From Primorskyibacter aestuariivivens (GTDB lineage Bacteria > Pseudomonadota > Alphaproteobacteria > Rhodobacterales > Rhodobacteraceae): a stretch of DNA of 63,150 nt. The translations under genes and the position numbers were made by a program. Location: contig NZ_JAQIOZ010000026.1 of the NCBI RefSeq assembly GCF_028023675.1, positions 1-63,150 of the forward strand, read 5' to 3'. A model generated the notes under the pieces. The model was not told where the DNA came from and searched no databases. It saw only the letters and a program-made list of their open reading frames with translations. Shown here in pieces: positions 33,332 to 43,027 of the stretch; the first letter of the stretch is position 1, and every line of letters begins with the position of its first letter.

Positions 33332-34252
33332 CTAGCGAATCCCGCCCTGATGGCGAAAGACAGGCCGCGCAACGCTGGCCTTTTTGGTGGGGTCCTGACC
33401 CAGCGCGGCACGGCGCAACGCGGATGGTGTCTGACCGGTATGGTTCTGTATGAAACGGGTAAAATACGCCGCCGATCCGAAGCCGAGATGCTGGGCGATT
33501 TTCTGCACCGCCGGGTCGGGACGTTCCAGCAGCATGCGTGCCTCGTGCAGCACCCGACCGGTGATCATGTCGGCCGCCGTCTGCCCGGCATTTTCACGGC
33601 ATACCCGGGTCAGGTGCGTGGGCGTCACCGACAGGGCCTCGGCATAATCGGCCATGGAGCGGCCCGAGCGAAACTCCGATTCCAGCAGGTCGGTAAATTT
33701 GCGGCACAACCGCTGCCCAGCCGTCTCGCGGCTTTGCAATGCGGGCGAGACCTTGTCGCCCTCATCCAGCATGGCCAGCATCTGCCGCCGGAGCCACACC
33801 GTGACCAGCGAGAACTTGGCCAGCAGCGCCTCGGCCTGCAGCGGCTGGGGCATCATCTGTTCGCGCTGGATCGCCTCGACCAGACCGGACAATTCGCCCT
33901 GGGCCACCACGTCGCGCACCCGCAGATGCTGTGCCTCGCGGGGCAGATAGGGCAAGTCGATATCTTCCAGCAGGATCGCCTGACCGAAACACTGCGCGCC
34001 GGGGTCAATGGAGAACATCGTTCCGGGGGGCAGGTAGATCACGTTGTTGATGCCGATACCGCGCCGGATGCCCCGGATCGTGGCGCGTCCCTGGCCCTTG
34101 GTGATCCACAGGAACAGATGCCGGGACAGCGAATGCGGCAGGGAGTTCTGCCACGGCCCGCGGCTGCCCAGTTGCGCCAGAGTCAGCGACCGCAGCGGCA
34201 GATCCGCCAGTTCGGATGCATCATCAGGAAGCTCGGGCTGGGGCGGCGGCAT
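33332..34252 (-). CDS. AraC-family transcriptional regulator
   Basis: 306 residues. The C-terminal AraC/XylS domain (about 205-300) has two helix-turn-helices: MADYAEALSVTPTHLTRVCR and VQKIAQHLGFGSAAYFTRFI with the signature QNHTGQTPSALRR at the end. The N-terminus (about 40-130) looks like a cupin-type effector domain (HLFLWITKGQGRATIRG). It lies directly upstream of, and in the same direction as, the peptide ABC operon, whose promoter region has two direct repeats; it probably controls that operon. Effector unknown. Confidence 0.92.
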   Translation of the reverse strand: MPPPQPELPDDASELADLPLRSLTLAQLGSRGPWQNSLPHSLSRHLFLWITKGQGRATIRGIRRGIGINNVIYLPPGTMFSIDPGAQCFGQAILLEDIDLPYLPREAQHLRVRDVVAQGELSGLVEAIQREQMMPQPLQAEALLAKFSLVTVWLRRQMLAMLDEGDKVSPALQSRETAGQRLCRKFTDLLESEFRSGRSMADYAEALSVTPTHLTRVCRENAGQTAADMITGRVLHEARMLLERPDPAVQKIAQHLGFGSAAYFTRFIQNHTGQTPSALRRAALGQDPTKKASVARPVFRHQGGIR

Positions 34253-34344
34253 GGGGCGGGGGCCTTTGGTCTGGGGCGGTCATAGAGGCCGGTGCGCGGG
34301 GCACCGTCCGGAACTGGGCACCACTATTTCGATGCGCAGGCGGA

Positions 34345-35250
34345 TCAGCAAGAGAGGATTGCCCCCCCGGCGATTTCCTGCGGGGTAATGCCGTGCCAGT
34401 GCTTCATTTTGGAGCGCAGCCAGGTGCGTTGCCGTTTGGCGAACTGGCAGGTGGCGATTGTGGCTTTGTCGCGCGCCTCGTCCAATGTCACCTCGCCCTT
34501 GAGATGTGCCATGAGCTCGGGCGCACCGATGGCCTTCATCGACAACAGGTCAGGGTCGTAGCGCGGCAGGTTGGCGCGCGCCTCGTCCAGCGCGCCCTGT
34601 TCCAGCATGAGATCGAAACGCCGCGCGATGCGGTCGTTGAGCCAGTCGCGCTCCGCGTCCACCCGCAGCGCAACCGCCTGATCCAACGACAGTATCGGCG
34701 GCGGCGTGTCATCCTGCCAGGCGGCGAGCCCGCGCCCGGTGGCCTGCTGCACCTCCCATGCGCGCTGCACCCGCATCGGGTTGTTGAGGTCGAGCCGCGC
34801 GCGTGTCGTGGCGTCGATCTCAGGCAGCATGGCGGCGTGCCCAAGGGACAGACGAATCCCGTCGGCGCGGGCGCGTATCTCGGGCGGGGTCGCAGGAATT
34901 TCGGCCAGCCCGGAGGTCAGCGCGGTGAAATAGAGCCCGGTGCCGCCCACGATGACCGGGCGCTTGGGACCTTCCAGAAGGGGCATTACCTCGCGCAGCC
35001 AATGGCCCACGGAATAGGTCGCATCCCACGCCACATGCCCATAGAGCCGATGCGGCGCGCGGGCCTCATCGGCTGCATCCGGGCGCGCGGTCAGAACACG
35101 CCAGTTTTCAAACACCTGAATCGCGTCGGCATTCACGATCACGCCGCCAAAGCGTTCCGCAATCTCCAGCGCCAGCGCCGATTTCCCTGACGCGGTTGGC
35201 CCGACGATCAGCACGGGACGGTCCGCATCAAGTGCTTGCCGTAACGTCAC
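34345..35250 (-). CDS. miaA: tRNA dimethylallyltransferase
   Basis: 301 residues. Transfers dimethylallyl to N6 of A37 in tRNAs reading UNN codons. P-loop [20 protein letters not shown] (about 17-36), [14 protein letters not shown], and the C-terminal [18 protein letters not shown]. Length is typical. It is divergent from pyrH, across a 121-bp gap without another gene. Confidence 0.95.
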   Translation of the reverse strand: MTLRQALDADRPVLIVGPTASGKSALALEIAERFGGVIVNADAIQVFENWRVLTARPDAADEARAPHRLYGHVAWDATYSVGHWLREVMPLLEGPKRPVIVGGTGLYFTALTSGLAEIPATPPEIRARADGIRLSLGHAAMLPEIDATTRARLDLNNPMRVQRAWEVQQATGRGLAAWQDDTPPPILSLDQAVALRVDAERDWLNDRIARRFDLMLEQGALDEARANLPRYDPDLLSMKAIGAPELMAHLKGEVTLDEARDKATIATCQFAKRQRTWLRSKMKHWHGITPQEIAGGAILSC

Positions 35251-35371
35251 CTGTCATTCTCCGACGCGGCGTGACGCTTTGCGCGCGTTGTCCCAAGTTG
35301 CTGCATTGATCTGCCCCGGCTTTTCCGACATTTTGCCCGCAACTTAGCCCTCTGCCGCATTGGAGTACACC

Positions 35372-36118
35372 ATGACCGCCGACGCCCCCGCCAGCGACGC
35401 CCCGAAAGCCACCTTCAACCGCGTTATGCTCAAGATCTCCGGCGAGGCGCTGATGGGCGATCAGGGCTTTGGCTTGCATCCGCCGACCGTGCAACGCATC
35501 GCGCAAGAGGTCAAATCGGTGCATGACATGGGGGTCGAGATCTGCATGGTGATCGGCGGCGGCAACGTGTTCCGCGGGTTGCAGGGCAGCGCGCAGGGCA
35601 TGGAGCGCACGACCGCCGATTACATGGGCATGCTGGCCACGGTGATGAACGCGCTGGCCATGCAATCCGCGCTGGAGGGGCTGGGCGTGTTCTGCCGGGT
35701 GATCACCGCGATCCGCATGGACGAGGTGGCTGAGCCCTATATCCGCCGCCGCGCCGTGCGCCACCTTGAAAAGAAACGTGTCTGCATCTTTGCGGCGGGC
35801 ACCGGCAACCCCTATTTCACCACCGATACCGCCGCCGCCCTGCGCGCCAACGAAATGGCCTGCGAGGCGATCTTCATGGGCAAGAACGGCGTTGACGGCG
35901 TTTATGACAAGGACCCGCGCGCCCATGACGACGCCAAGCGCTATGACAAGGTGAGCTTTGACGAGGTGCTGGCCAAGAACCTCAAGGTTATGGATGCCTC
36001 GGCCATCGCGCTGGCGCGTGACAACAACCTGCCGATCGTGGTGTTCTCGCTCGATGAGCCGGGCGGGTTCCGGGGTATTCTGGGCGGGACGGGCACCTGT
36101 ACCGTGGTGGGGGGCTGA
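35372..36118 (+). CDS. pyrH: UMP kinase
   Basis: 248 residues, amino-acid-kinase fold, phosphorylates UMP to UDP. Features are [15 protein letters not shown], the [11 protein letters not shown] loop, the catalytic region [20 protein letters not shown], and [24 protein letters not shown] about 7 nt before ATG 35372 supports the start. In most bacteria frr follows pyrH directly; here three paralogous exported-protein genes come between. Confidence 0.97.
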   Translation: MTADAPASDAPKATFNRVMLKISGEALMGDQGFGLHPPTVQRIAQEVKSVHDMGVEICMVIGGGNVFRGLQGSAQGMERTTADYMGMLATVMNALAMQSALEGLGVFCRVITAIRMDEVAEPYIRRRAVRHLEKKRVCIFAAGTGNPYFTTDTAAALRANEMACEAIFMGKNGVDGVYDKDPRAHDDAKRYDKVSFDEVLAKNLKVMDASAIALARDNNLPIVVFSLDEPGGFRGILGGTGTCTVVGG

Positions 36119-36178
36119 ATCCCCGCCGTTATGCGGAAAGCGTGGACAGGCGCGGCGCGGCCTTACTAGACTGATCGC

Positions 36179-37609
36179 ATGATACGTCTTCTTCTGATCT
36201 GCCTGTCGCTGTGGCTGGGCGGCGCGGCGGTCGCTGCCAGTTTTGAACCCGGACCTCCGGACCAGTGCCAGCTGCGCATGAGCGGGCCGATCGTGCCGGG
36301 CGATGCCGAGGCGCTGCGCGCGCGGTTGGATGCGTATTATTTCGACGACGGTGAGACCAGCGACCAGTTTCTTTGCGTCGCCAGCCCCGGCGGGTCGTTT
36401 TCCGAGGCGATCAAGCTGGGCAAGATCCTGATCAAAGAGGGCATCGGCACGCGGATCGAGGCGGGACAATCCTGCCTGTCGGCCTGTGCGGTCGCTTTCA
36501 TGATGGGTAGCAAGTTCTTCTACGAAGGTGTGGGCGACGGCCAGAACGCCAACCGGCACATGCATGTCACGTCGCGGCTGGGCTTTCACCGGCCGGAACT
36601 GAAGCTTGCCCAAGAGGGCGTTTTTGACACCGCCGCCGTCGAGCAAAGCTTTGACGTGGCCATCCAGGCAACGCTGGAATTCGTGCGCGTCGCCAATGAA
36701 GGCTCGGGCATCTCAACCATGGTGCCGCCTGACCTGATCGAGGCGATGTTCGAGCATAAGGGGGAGGATTTCTACTTTGTTGAAACCACCGGCCAGACCG
36801 CGCGCTGGGACATCAAGGTGGACGGGCTGAACCTGCCGCATGTCATGACGCCGCTGGCGGCATGGTATGCCTGCGCCAATATTCCGGTCTGGAAGACCCG
36901 CTACGAGCCCGAGGTGCCGCCGCCCGAGGGGGATTGGCAGGTCCAGCGCGTCGGGCAGGAACAGGGCGCCCCGGTCTACGAGGTCCTGGGCCCCTTCCAG
37001 AGCGACGCGGAGCATTTCTGTCGCTTCCGCTACACCGGTGCCAACGGTCCTAACGCGCTTTATGGCTGTGGCCTTCTGGGCCGGGAAAATCAGATTGTCG
37101 GGACGTCGATCTGCATGGGCCAGGGCGACGAGGGGCGGATGGATTACATCACCTCGGACCTGCGCGTCTTCCTGCCGCCTGCTACGCCGCTGACCCAGGC
37201 CGACGCCGTGGCCCGGCGGATCGCGGGAATGCCCGCAGGGCAGGAAGGAGGAGCCCCGGACAGGCTGGACCGGTTCCGCGCAGGCTGTGCCACCAATGGC
37301 GGGCAGGCCTTTGTGACCAATGTGCGCAATTTCACCAATCTGCGCCGCAATGCCACCATCGGGTCAGACACGCTTGAACAAGTGCCGCTGGACGCGCGGG
37401 TGGCAATCATCGCCCCGCGCGTGGTGCCGGATCTGGGCGGCATCAGCGCCCGGTGCCGCGATCTGTGCCAGCGCGCGCCCGGGGGCGGGCTGGCCGGGCG
37501 TGAGGCCGGCGCGCTCAATGCCTGTTTCGACGCCAACGCGTTCTGGTACCGGGTGCAGACCGGCACCGGGCGCCTGGGCTATCTGTCGGGCAAATTCTTG
37601 CGCCGCTGA
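36179..37609 (+). CDS. exported ClpP-like/SH3b protein, tandem paralogue 1
   Basis: 476 residues with signal peptide (LLICLSLWLGGAAVAAS), hence periplasmic. Residues about 25-205 resemble the ClpP/crotonase-fold of the COG3904 group: SPGG oxyanion-type loop at 69-72, putative nucleophile Ser101 in SCLSACAVAF, and a partner His137 in LGFHRPE. A middle domain (about 210-340) has a Cys pair. The C-terminal SH3b-like domain (about 378-476) reads VRNFTNLRRNATIG, then CRDLCQ, LNACFDANAFWY and LSGKFLRR. It is 60 bp after pyrH. Protease activity is inferred from the motif only. Confidence 0.78.
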   Translation: MIRLLLICLSLWLGGAAVAASFEPGPPDQCQLRMSGPIVPGDAEALRARLDAYYFDDGETSDQFLCVASPGGSFSEAIKLGKILIKEGIGTRIEAGQSCLSACAVAFMMGSKFFYEGVGDGQNANRHMHVTSRLGFHRPELKLAQEGVFDTAAVEQSFDVAIQATLEFVRVANEGSGISTMVPPDLIEAMFEHKGEDFYFVETTGQTARWDIKVDGLNLPHVMTPLAAWYACANIPVWKTRYEPEVPPPEGDWQVQRVGQEQGAPVYEVLGPFQSDAEHFCRFRYTGANGPNALYGCGLLGRENQIVGTSICMGQGDEGRMDYITSDLRVFLPPATPLTQADAVARRIAGMPAGQEGGAPDRLDRFRAGCATNGGQAFVTNVRNFTNLRRNATIGSDTLEQVPLDARVAIIAPRVVPDLGGISARCRDLCQRAPGGGLAGREAGALNACFDANAFWYRVQTGTGRLGYLSGKFLRR

Positions 37610-37660
37610 TCTTGTCCCTTGCGGCTGGACCATCGCAGCCATGCGGTCTAACCTACTGCC

Positions 37661-39145
37661 ATGAAACGTTTTCTCTTGATTCCTTTCTTTATCGTAGCGG
37701 CGGCTGCCGCTGCACAGGCTGCTGATCTTGTCCCCGGCTCCGGGCCGCGCTGTACAGGACAGCTGACCGGCCTGATCGCCCGCGGCGACGCGGCGCGCGT
37801 AGCGGCCTGGGTCGAGGCGGAATATGCCGCGCAGCCCCCGGCCGAGAATCCCGAACCTGTCAGCCTCTGTCTCAACAGCCCCGGCGGCGACATTGCCGAG
37901 GCACTTGAGGTCGGGCGCATCCTTTATGATCGCTCCGTACACACCCGGCTGACCGAAAACGCCCGCTGCCTGTCCTCCTGCGCGCTGATTTTCATGATGG
38001 GCACGGATCAATATATGGGCCATGCCGAGGGTGAGCTGATCGGGCCGCACCGGTCGATGCATGTCAGCGCCGAGCTTGGCTTTCACCGCCCCGAACTGCG
38101 CCTGCCGCCCAGCGACACGCGGCGCAGCGATGCGGATGTGGAAAGCTCTTTCAACCTCGCGATCGAGGCGACGTTGCTGCTGGTGGAACTGGCCAACCTG
38201 CCGACATTCGAGGATGTGATGATCCCCGCCGATCTCATTCAGGCGATGTTCACCCATCGCGGCGCGGATTTTTTCTATGTCGACACCACGGGCAAGGCCG
38301 GGCGCTGGGATATCCGCGTCGACGGGCTGGATTGGCCCGCCGCATTGGATCGACACAGCCTGTTTAACGCCTGCAATAACCTCGTGGCGTGGAAGAACAG
38401 CTATGAGGACAGCTATTCCACCGAGGATGTGGGCAGCGTCGAAAGCGCGGTTGAGCAACTGCGCGGCGGGGACACGCGGCTTTATGCGGTCAATGGCGTC
38501 TACTGGAATTATGACGATATGCATTCCTGCCTGATCTCGGTCCCGTCACAAGGTGCGGGACTGGGCATTTGCGGGTCAGCCCCGGCGCGGGCGGCGACGC
38601 TTGGCACGTCGGATTGTCGGGAATTGTCCGATGTGGACCCTTATGACGAAGATGGCGTGCAACCCTTTGAATATCATGCCGAAGCGCTGATCCTGCTGCC
38701 ACCTTCCACACCGCTGTCCGCGGCTCCGGCGGTGCTGGCGGCACAATCGGCGCGGGCGACGGCGGACTGGCAGGCGGACAGCGATGGCACCGCATCGCTG
38801 CGCCGTCGCTGTTTCGCGCTGGAGATGGTGCCCGAGATTCGCGGGGTGCAGAATTTCGCCACCCTGCGCGCCGCGCCCAGTTTTGACGCCGAGGTGGTGG
38901 CGGAACTGCCGCCCGGTACGCGCATGACGCCGGTTGATCCGGTCGCGCTGATGGCAGACGGGCCGGACAATTGCGTCAGCCTGTGCCGCAACACCGAGAG
39001 CTTCCTGTCGGCCATGGCCCATGCGGGGCAGAGTTTTGACATGGACGGGCTGAACGCCTGTTACGACGCGAACCGCGTCTGGTACGAGCTGCGCGCGCCG
39101 GGAGGGCAGACCGGCTTTGTCAGCGGAAAATTCCTGCGCTACTGA
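37661..39145 (+). CDS. exported ClpP-like/SH3b protein, tandem paralogue 2
   Basis: 494 residues with signal peptide (LLIPFFIVAAAAAAQA). Same architecture as its neighbours: SPGG 73-76, Ser105 in RCLSSCALIF, His142 in LGFHRPE; a Cys-containing middle domain (HSCLISVPSQGAGLGICG); and an SH3b-like end [42 protein letters not shown] and VSGKFLRY. It starts 51 bp after paralogue 1. Divergence is clear outside the motifs, so the copies are old rather than a recent amplification, and all three keep the Ser and His. Confidence 0.78.
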   Translation: MKRFLLIPFFIVAAAAAAQAADLVPGSGPRCTGQLTGLIARGDAARVAAWVEAEYAAQPPAENPEPVSLCLNSPGGDIAEALEVGRILYDRSVHTRLTENARCLSSCALIFMMGTDQYMGHAEGELIGPHRSMHVSAELGFHRPELRLPPSDTRRSDADVESSFNLAIEATLLLVELANLPTFEDVMIPADLIQAMFTHRGADFFYVDTTGKAGRWDIRVDGLDWPAALDRHSLFNACNNLVAWKNSYEDSYSTEDVGSVESAVEQLRGGDTRLYAVNGVYWNYDDMHSCLISVPSQGAGLGICGSAPARAATLGTSDCRELSDVDPYDEDGVQPFEYHAEALILLPPSTPLSAAPAVLAAQSARATADWQADSDGTASLRRRCFALEMVPEIRGVQNFATLRAAPSFDAEVVAELPPGTRMTPVDPVALMADGPDNCVSLCRNTESFLSAMAHAGQSFDMDGLNACYDANRVWYELRAPGGQTGFVSGKFLRY

Positions 39146-39177
39146 GATTGGACCGGCGCGCCGGGATTGGCTATCGT

Positions 39178-40647
39178 ATGGCCATGTGGATCCGCGTTCT
39201 CCTTGTTTGCCTGTTCCTGCCGCTTTTGGGTGGCGTGGCGGCGGCTGGCCAATTGGAAGCCGGGGACGGGCGGAGCTGTCGGCTCAGCTTCACCGGCGAA
39301 ATCACCGCTGGCGATGCGGCGGCGCTGGCCCGCGTGGTACCGGCGATAAACCCGTCCACGTCCCAAAGCACCTATGACAACTGGCTCTGTCTCGACAGCC
39401 CAGGCGGGTCGCTGGCCGAGGCGCTGCGCATGGGGCAGGTGCTGCGCGCAGGCGGGATGGGGACGCGCATCCTTGCCAACCGGCAATGCATGTCGGCCTG
39501 CGCAATCCTGTTCATGTCGGGCAGCGTGTTTGACCCGGATGTGGGGTTCAATTCGCAGATCGAATTGTCGAATGTCTACCCCTACCGGATGATGCATGTG
39601 ACCGCGCGGCTGGGGTTTCACCGCCCGTCGATCCGACTGGACACCGACCAGCTTTTTGACGCCGAGCAGGTGGAGCGGTCTTTTGACGTCTCGACCGAGG
39701 CCTCGCTGGAGCTGGTGCGGCTGGTCGGGCGGGGGATATTGGCCACCGATCTGGTGGAAGAGATGTTTTCCCATCGCGGACAGGATTTCTTTTACATCGA
39801 CACGGTGGGCAAGTCGCTGCGCTGGAACATCTTTGCCGATGGCGAGGTGCTGCCGCGCCTGATCGACAGTCGCGCCGCGTTCCACGCCTGTACCGCCTTG
39901 GTGCAGCTCGAAACCACCTCCAAGGCCACCGACATCCCCTATCGCCCCGGCACGGTGGAAATCATCAAATCGCCGCGCGCCGATGGGCTGGGCGTGATGA
40001 TGTGGGTCAACCCGGAACCGGACAAGGAATATGCCTTCAACTGCCTTGTGGGCCTGTCCTCTGAGGCGGAGCAGACGCTGGTCATCTGTGGCTATTACGG
40101 TCCCAAACTGCGCCGGATCGGGCCGTTCCGCTGTGACTCGGTGGGCGATGTGAGCGAGTTTTTCTGGCAACCCACCAGCTTTACCTCGGTTTATGCGCTC
40201 CCGTTGGACACGCCGCTTGCGGCCATGGCGACCACGTCGCGCAAGATCGAGGTGCGGGCGCGGTCCGAATTTGCCCGGTCCTACCCTCATGGGCGGGACG
40301 CGTTCCGCCGCCGATGCGTGCAGTTTCAGGGGCGGGTCGAGATTGGTGACGTGCAGAATTTCGTGACCATGCGTGCCGCGCCCTCGTTTGATGCAGCCGT
40401 GGTGTCGCAATTGCCGCTCAGGAGCCTTGTTCAGGCCCCCGACGACAACCAAAGCCGCTTTGAAATGCTGCGCGGGGCCAATACCGGGGCCTGCGAACAG
40501 CTGTGCCAGTCGTCCTTCGTGATCGAAAAGGGATCAGCGGACTGGCGCGCGCTTAATGCCTGTTACGACAATCACGCCATCTGGTATCCGGTCTTTGATC
40601 ACGATTATCAGCGCGGCTACGTGAGCGGCAAGTTCCTGCGCTATTGA
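39178..40647 (+). CDS. exported ClpP-like/SH3b protein, tandem paralogue 3
   Basis: 489 residues with signal peptide ([19 protein letters not shown]). SPGG 75-78 region, Ser106 in [10 protein letters not shown] and His148 in LGFHRPS; a loop before the His is longer than in paralogue 1. The middle domain carries [19 protein letters not shown] and the SH3b-like end reads [39 protein letters not shown] and VSGKFLRY. It lies 32 bp after paralogue 2 and precedes frr. Start: the ATG at 39178 or 39184; neither has a strong ribosome-binding site, so coupling to the upstream gene is possible. Confidence 0.76.
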   Translation: MAMWIRVLLVCLFLPLLGGVAAAGQLEAGDGRSCRLSFTGEITAGDAAALARVVPAINPSTSQSTYDNWLCLDSPGGSLAEALRMGQVLRAGGMGTRILANRQCMSACAILFMSGSVFDPDVGFNSQIELSNVYPYRMMHVTARLGFHRPSIRLDTDQLFDAEQVERSFDVSTEASLELVRLVGRGILATDLVEEMFSHRGQDFFYIDTVGKSLRWNIFADGEVLPRLIDSRAAFHACTALVQLETTSKATDIPYRPGTVEIIKSPRADGLGVMMWVNPEPDKEYAFNCLVGLSSEAEQTLVICGYYGPKLRRIGPFRCDSVGDVSEFFWQPTSFTSVYALPLDTPLAAMATTSRKIEVRARSEFARSYPHGRDAFRRRCVQFQGRVEIGDVQNFVTMRAAPSFDAAVVSQLPLRSLVQAPDDNQSRFEMLRGANTGACEQLCQSSFVIEKGSADWRALNACYDNHAIWYPVFDHDYQRGYVSGKFLRY

Positions 40648-40781
40648 TCCGCGCGGTTCCATTTGAAACCCGGACTGATCTGTGCAAAACCAAATCAGCC
40701 TCTTATAAAGCGCGTCAACCGCGCCTGCCGCCAATCAGGGCCCGCAAGTCAGGGCCCGAAACTCAGGGAACAGAGCAGAAC

Positions 40782-41345
40782 ATGTCCGACGAATTCATTC
40801 TTGATACAGACGATCTCACCCGCCGCATGGACGGGGCCATGGCGAACCTGCGCACCGAATTCGCCTCGCTGCGCACCGGGCGCGCCTCGGCCTCGATGCT
40901 GGAGCCGGTGATGGTGGATGCCTATGGCGCGATGACCCCGATCAACCAGGTCGGCACCGTGAACGTGCCCGAGCCGCGTATGGTCACCGTCAATGTCTGG
41001 GACAAGGGTCTGGTGGGCAAGGTCGAAAAAGCGATCCGCGAAAGCGGGCTGGGCATCAACCCGCAGCTCAACGGCACGATCATCATGCTGCCGATCCCCG
41101 AGCTGAACGAGGAACGGCGCCGCGAGCTGGGCAAGGTCGCGGGTCAATATGCCGAACATGCGCGCGTCTCGATCCGCAATATCCGCCGCGACGGCATGGA
41201 CCAGATCAAGAAGGCCAAGGCTGATGGCATGTCCGAAGATGACCAGAAGTTCTGGGAAGCCGAGGTCCAGGACCTGACGGATACCTACATCAAGAGGGTC
41301 GATGAAGCGCTTGAAAACAAACAAGAAGAAATTATGCAGGTGTGA
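40782..41345 (+). CDS. frr: ribosome recycling factor
   Basis: 187 residues. RRF splits post-termination ribosomes with EF-G. Family blocks are [53 protein letters not shown] and [19 protein letters not shown]. Full length for the family. Homology begins at 40782; upstream in-frame codons are not conserved. Its stop lies inside a large palindromic element. Confidence 0.97.
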   Translation: MSDEFILDTDDLTRRMDGAMANLRTEFASLRTGRASASMLEPVMVDAYGAMTPINQVGTVNVPEPRMVTVNVWDKGLVGKVEKAIRESGLGINPQLNGTIIMLPIPELNEERRRELGKVAGQYAEHARVSIRNIRRDGMDQIKKAKADGMSEDDQKFWEAEVQDLTDTYIKRVDEALENKQEEIMQV

Positions 41346-41405
41346 AATTCAAACTCGGGGCTGTGCCCCGGGCAAACGCTCCGGGGGAGCGTTTGGAATT
41401 TCACA
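41341..41405. repeat. branched palindromic element at the 3' end of frr
   Basis: Outer arms TGTGAAATTC-AAAC (41341-41354) and GTTTGGAATTTCACA (41391-41405) pair with one bulge. Inside are two hairpins: CGGGGCTGTGCCCCG (41356-41370) and AAACGCTCC-GGG-GGAGCGTTT (41374-41394). It starts in the frr stop region and ends before uppS. The shape is that of a mobile palindromic unit or RNA processing element. No second copy was seen in this window. Confidence 0.6.
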
Positions 41406-41482
41406 GTGCGGAGCGCCGGGTGAGCGGCGCTACACTTTTACCAGTTGCCTTTTTCCCGACCTGTTCAACCAAAGGACCCACC

Positions 41483-42208
41483 ATGGCGCGCGAAGACAGT
41501 GACCAATCCGGCCCGCGCCATGTCGCGATCATCATGGACGGTAACGGGCGTTGGGCGCAGATGCGCCGCCGCCCGCGTCTGTTCGGCCATCAGGCGGGTG
41601 CGCGCCGGGTCCGCGAGATTGTCGAGGCCTGCCCGGATTTCGGAGTCAAGTATCTGACGATATTCGCCTTTTCTACAGAGAACTGGAAACGCACCCAGAC
41701 CGAGGTGGCGGGGCTCATGAGCCTGTTCCGGCGCTACATCCACAAGGAAATGCAGGCCTTCAAGGCCGAGAATGTGCAGGTGCGCTTCATCGGCGACCGG
41801 GTACGGCTGGACGCGAAACTGCGTGCGCTGATGGACGAGGCCGAAGAGATCACGGCGGATTGTACCGGCACCAACCTGACCATCGCGCTCAATTACGGCG
41901 GGCGTGACGAGGTGGCCCGCGCCACCAAACGGCTGGCGCAGGATGTGAAAGCGGGGCGGCTCGACCCCGAAGATGTGGATGAAGAAACGCTGCCAAAGTA
42001 TTTGGATACCTGCGTTTTACCCGATCCTGATCTGGTGATCCGCACCAGTGGCGAGGCGCGCGTTTCGAATTTCCTGCTCTGGCAATCGGCCTATGCGGAA
42101 TACGAGTTTATCGACACGCTCTGGCCCGATTTCACCCGCGAGGAATTTGGCCGCCTCGTGGGGTCTTATGGCAAACGGGACCGGCGCTTTGGCGCGGTCA
42201 AGGCGTGA
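41483..42208 (+). CDS. uppS: undecaprenyl diphosphate synthase
   Basis: 241 residues of the cis-prenyltransferase family. Makes the C55 lipid carrier for peptidoglycan and O-antigen. Motifs are HVAIIMDGNGRWAQMRRRPR (catalytic Asp in MDGNGRW), FSTENWKRTQTEV, ALNYGGRDEV and RTSGEARVSNFLLWQ with YAEYEF. AAAGGACC about 5-11 nt before the ATG at 41483 sets the start. It overlaps the short leader of cdsA. Confidence 0.97.
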   Translation: MAREDSDQSGPRHVAIIMDGNGRWAQMRRRPRLFGHQAGARRVREIVEACPDFGVKYLTIFAFSTENWKRTQTEVAGLMSLFRRYIHKEMQAFKAENVQVRFIGDRVRLDAKLRALMDEAEEITADCTGTNLTIALNYGGRDEVARATKRLAQDVKAGRLDPEDVDEETLPKYLDTCVLPDPDLVIRTSGEARVSNFLLWQSAYAEYEFIDTLWPDFTREEFGRLVGSYGKRDRRFGAVKA

Positions 42209-42216
42209 GGCAAGAC

Positions 42217-43017
42217 ATGACAGCGGCATCCGGCAAATGGGACGATCTGATCGCGCGGCTGCTCTCAGCGGTGGTGATGGTGGCGGTGGCCGCGCTGGCA
42301 ATCTGGCTTGGCCATATTGCCTTCAAACTGCTGATCGCGGCGATTTGCGGTGCGATGGTCTGGGAACTCTTCCGCATGATCAACGGTGGTGTGAGCACCG
42401 GCATGGGCAAGCTCTTGGGCGGGATTTGCGCGGCGGTGATCATCATCGCGGCCTACCTGCCGCCCGGCATGGCGCTGCCCTTGCTGATCGCGCCCGCGTT
42501 TTTCGGCCTGTCGCGGATGACCAATAATCACGGCATATTCATGCCGTTCAGCGTGGCGATCATGCTGGCGGGGTTCGGGATGATCGCGCTGCGCGATGAA
42601 TTCGGGCTGGTCTGGATGCTTTGGCTGGTACTGGTGGTCGTCGTCACGGATGTGGCGGGCTATTTCGCGGGTCGTCTGATTGGCGGACCGAAATTCTGGC
42701 CCAAGGTCAGCCCCAAGAAAACATGGTCCGGCACCGTTGCAGGCTGGGTCGGGGCGGCCATTGTGGGCCTGTTTTATTGGGCCTTTGCCAATGGCGGGCC
42801 GAACGTGGTGGGCGTGAGCATCGCGCTCTCCATGGCTTCGCAGTTGGGTGATATTGCCGAAAGCGCGACCAAGCGGCGGTTGGGCATCAAGGACAGTTCC
42901 GACCTGATCCCCGGTCATGGCGGGGTGCTGGACCGGTTCGACGGCATGCTGGGCGCGGCGCTGTTCCTGCTTTTGGTGGAGCAGATCATTGATTTCCCGC
43001 CGATGGTGGGGCCATGA
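42217..43017 (+). CDS. cdsA: phosphatidate cytidylyltransferase
   Basis: 266 residues, multi-spanning inner-membrane enzyme making CDP-diacylglycerol. The family signature region is SPKKTWSGTVAGWVGAAIVG and near the end SATKRRLGIKDSSDLIPGHG then GVLDRFDG. Seven to eight hydrophobic segments. ATG 42217 has GAGG about 9 nt upstream; a GTG at 42205 overlapping uppS is an alternative. It continues the uppS-dxr operon. Confidence 0.95.
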   Translation: MTAASGKWDDLIARLLSAVVMVAVAALAIWLGHIAFKLLIAAICGAMVWELFRMINGGVSTGMGKLLGGICAAVIIIAAYLPPGMALPLLIAPAFFGLSRMTNNHGIFMPFSVAIMLAGFGMIALRDEFGLVWMLWLVLVVVVTDVAGYFAGRLIGGPKFWPKVSPKKTWSGTVAGWVGAAIVGLFYWAFANGGPNVVGVSIALSMASQLGDIAESATKRRLGIKDSSDLIPGHGGVLDRFDGMLGAALFLLLVEQIIDFPPMVGP

Positions 43018-43027
43018 GGCCCGGCAC

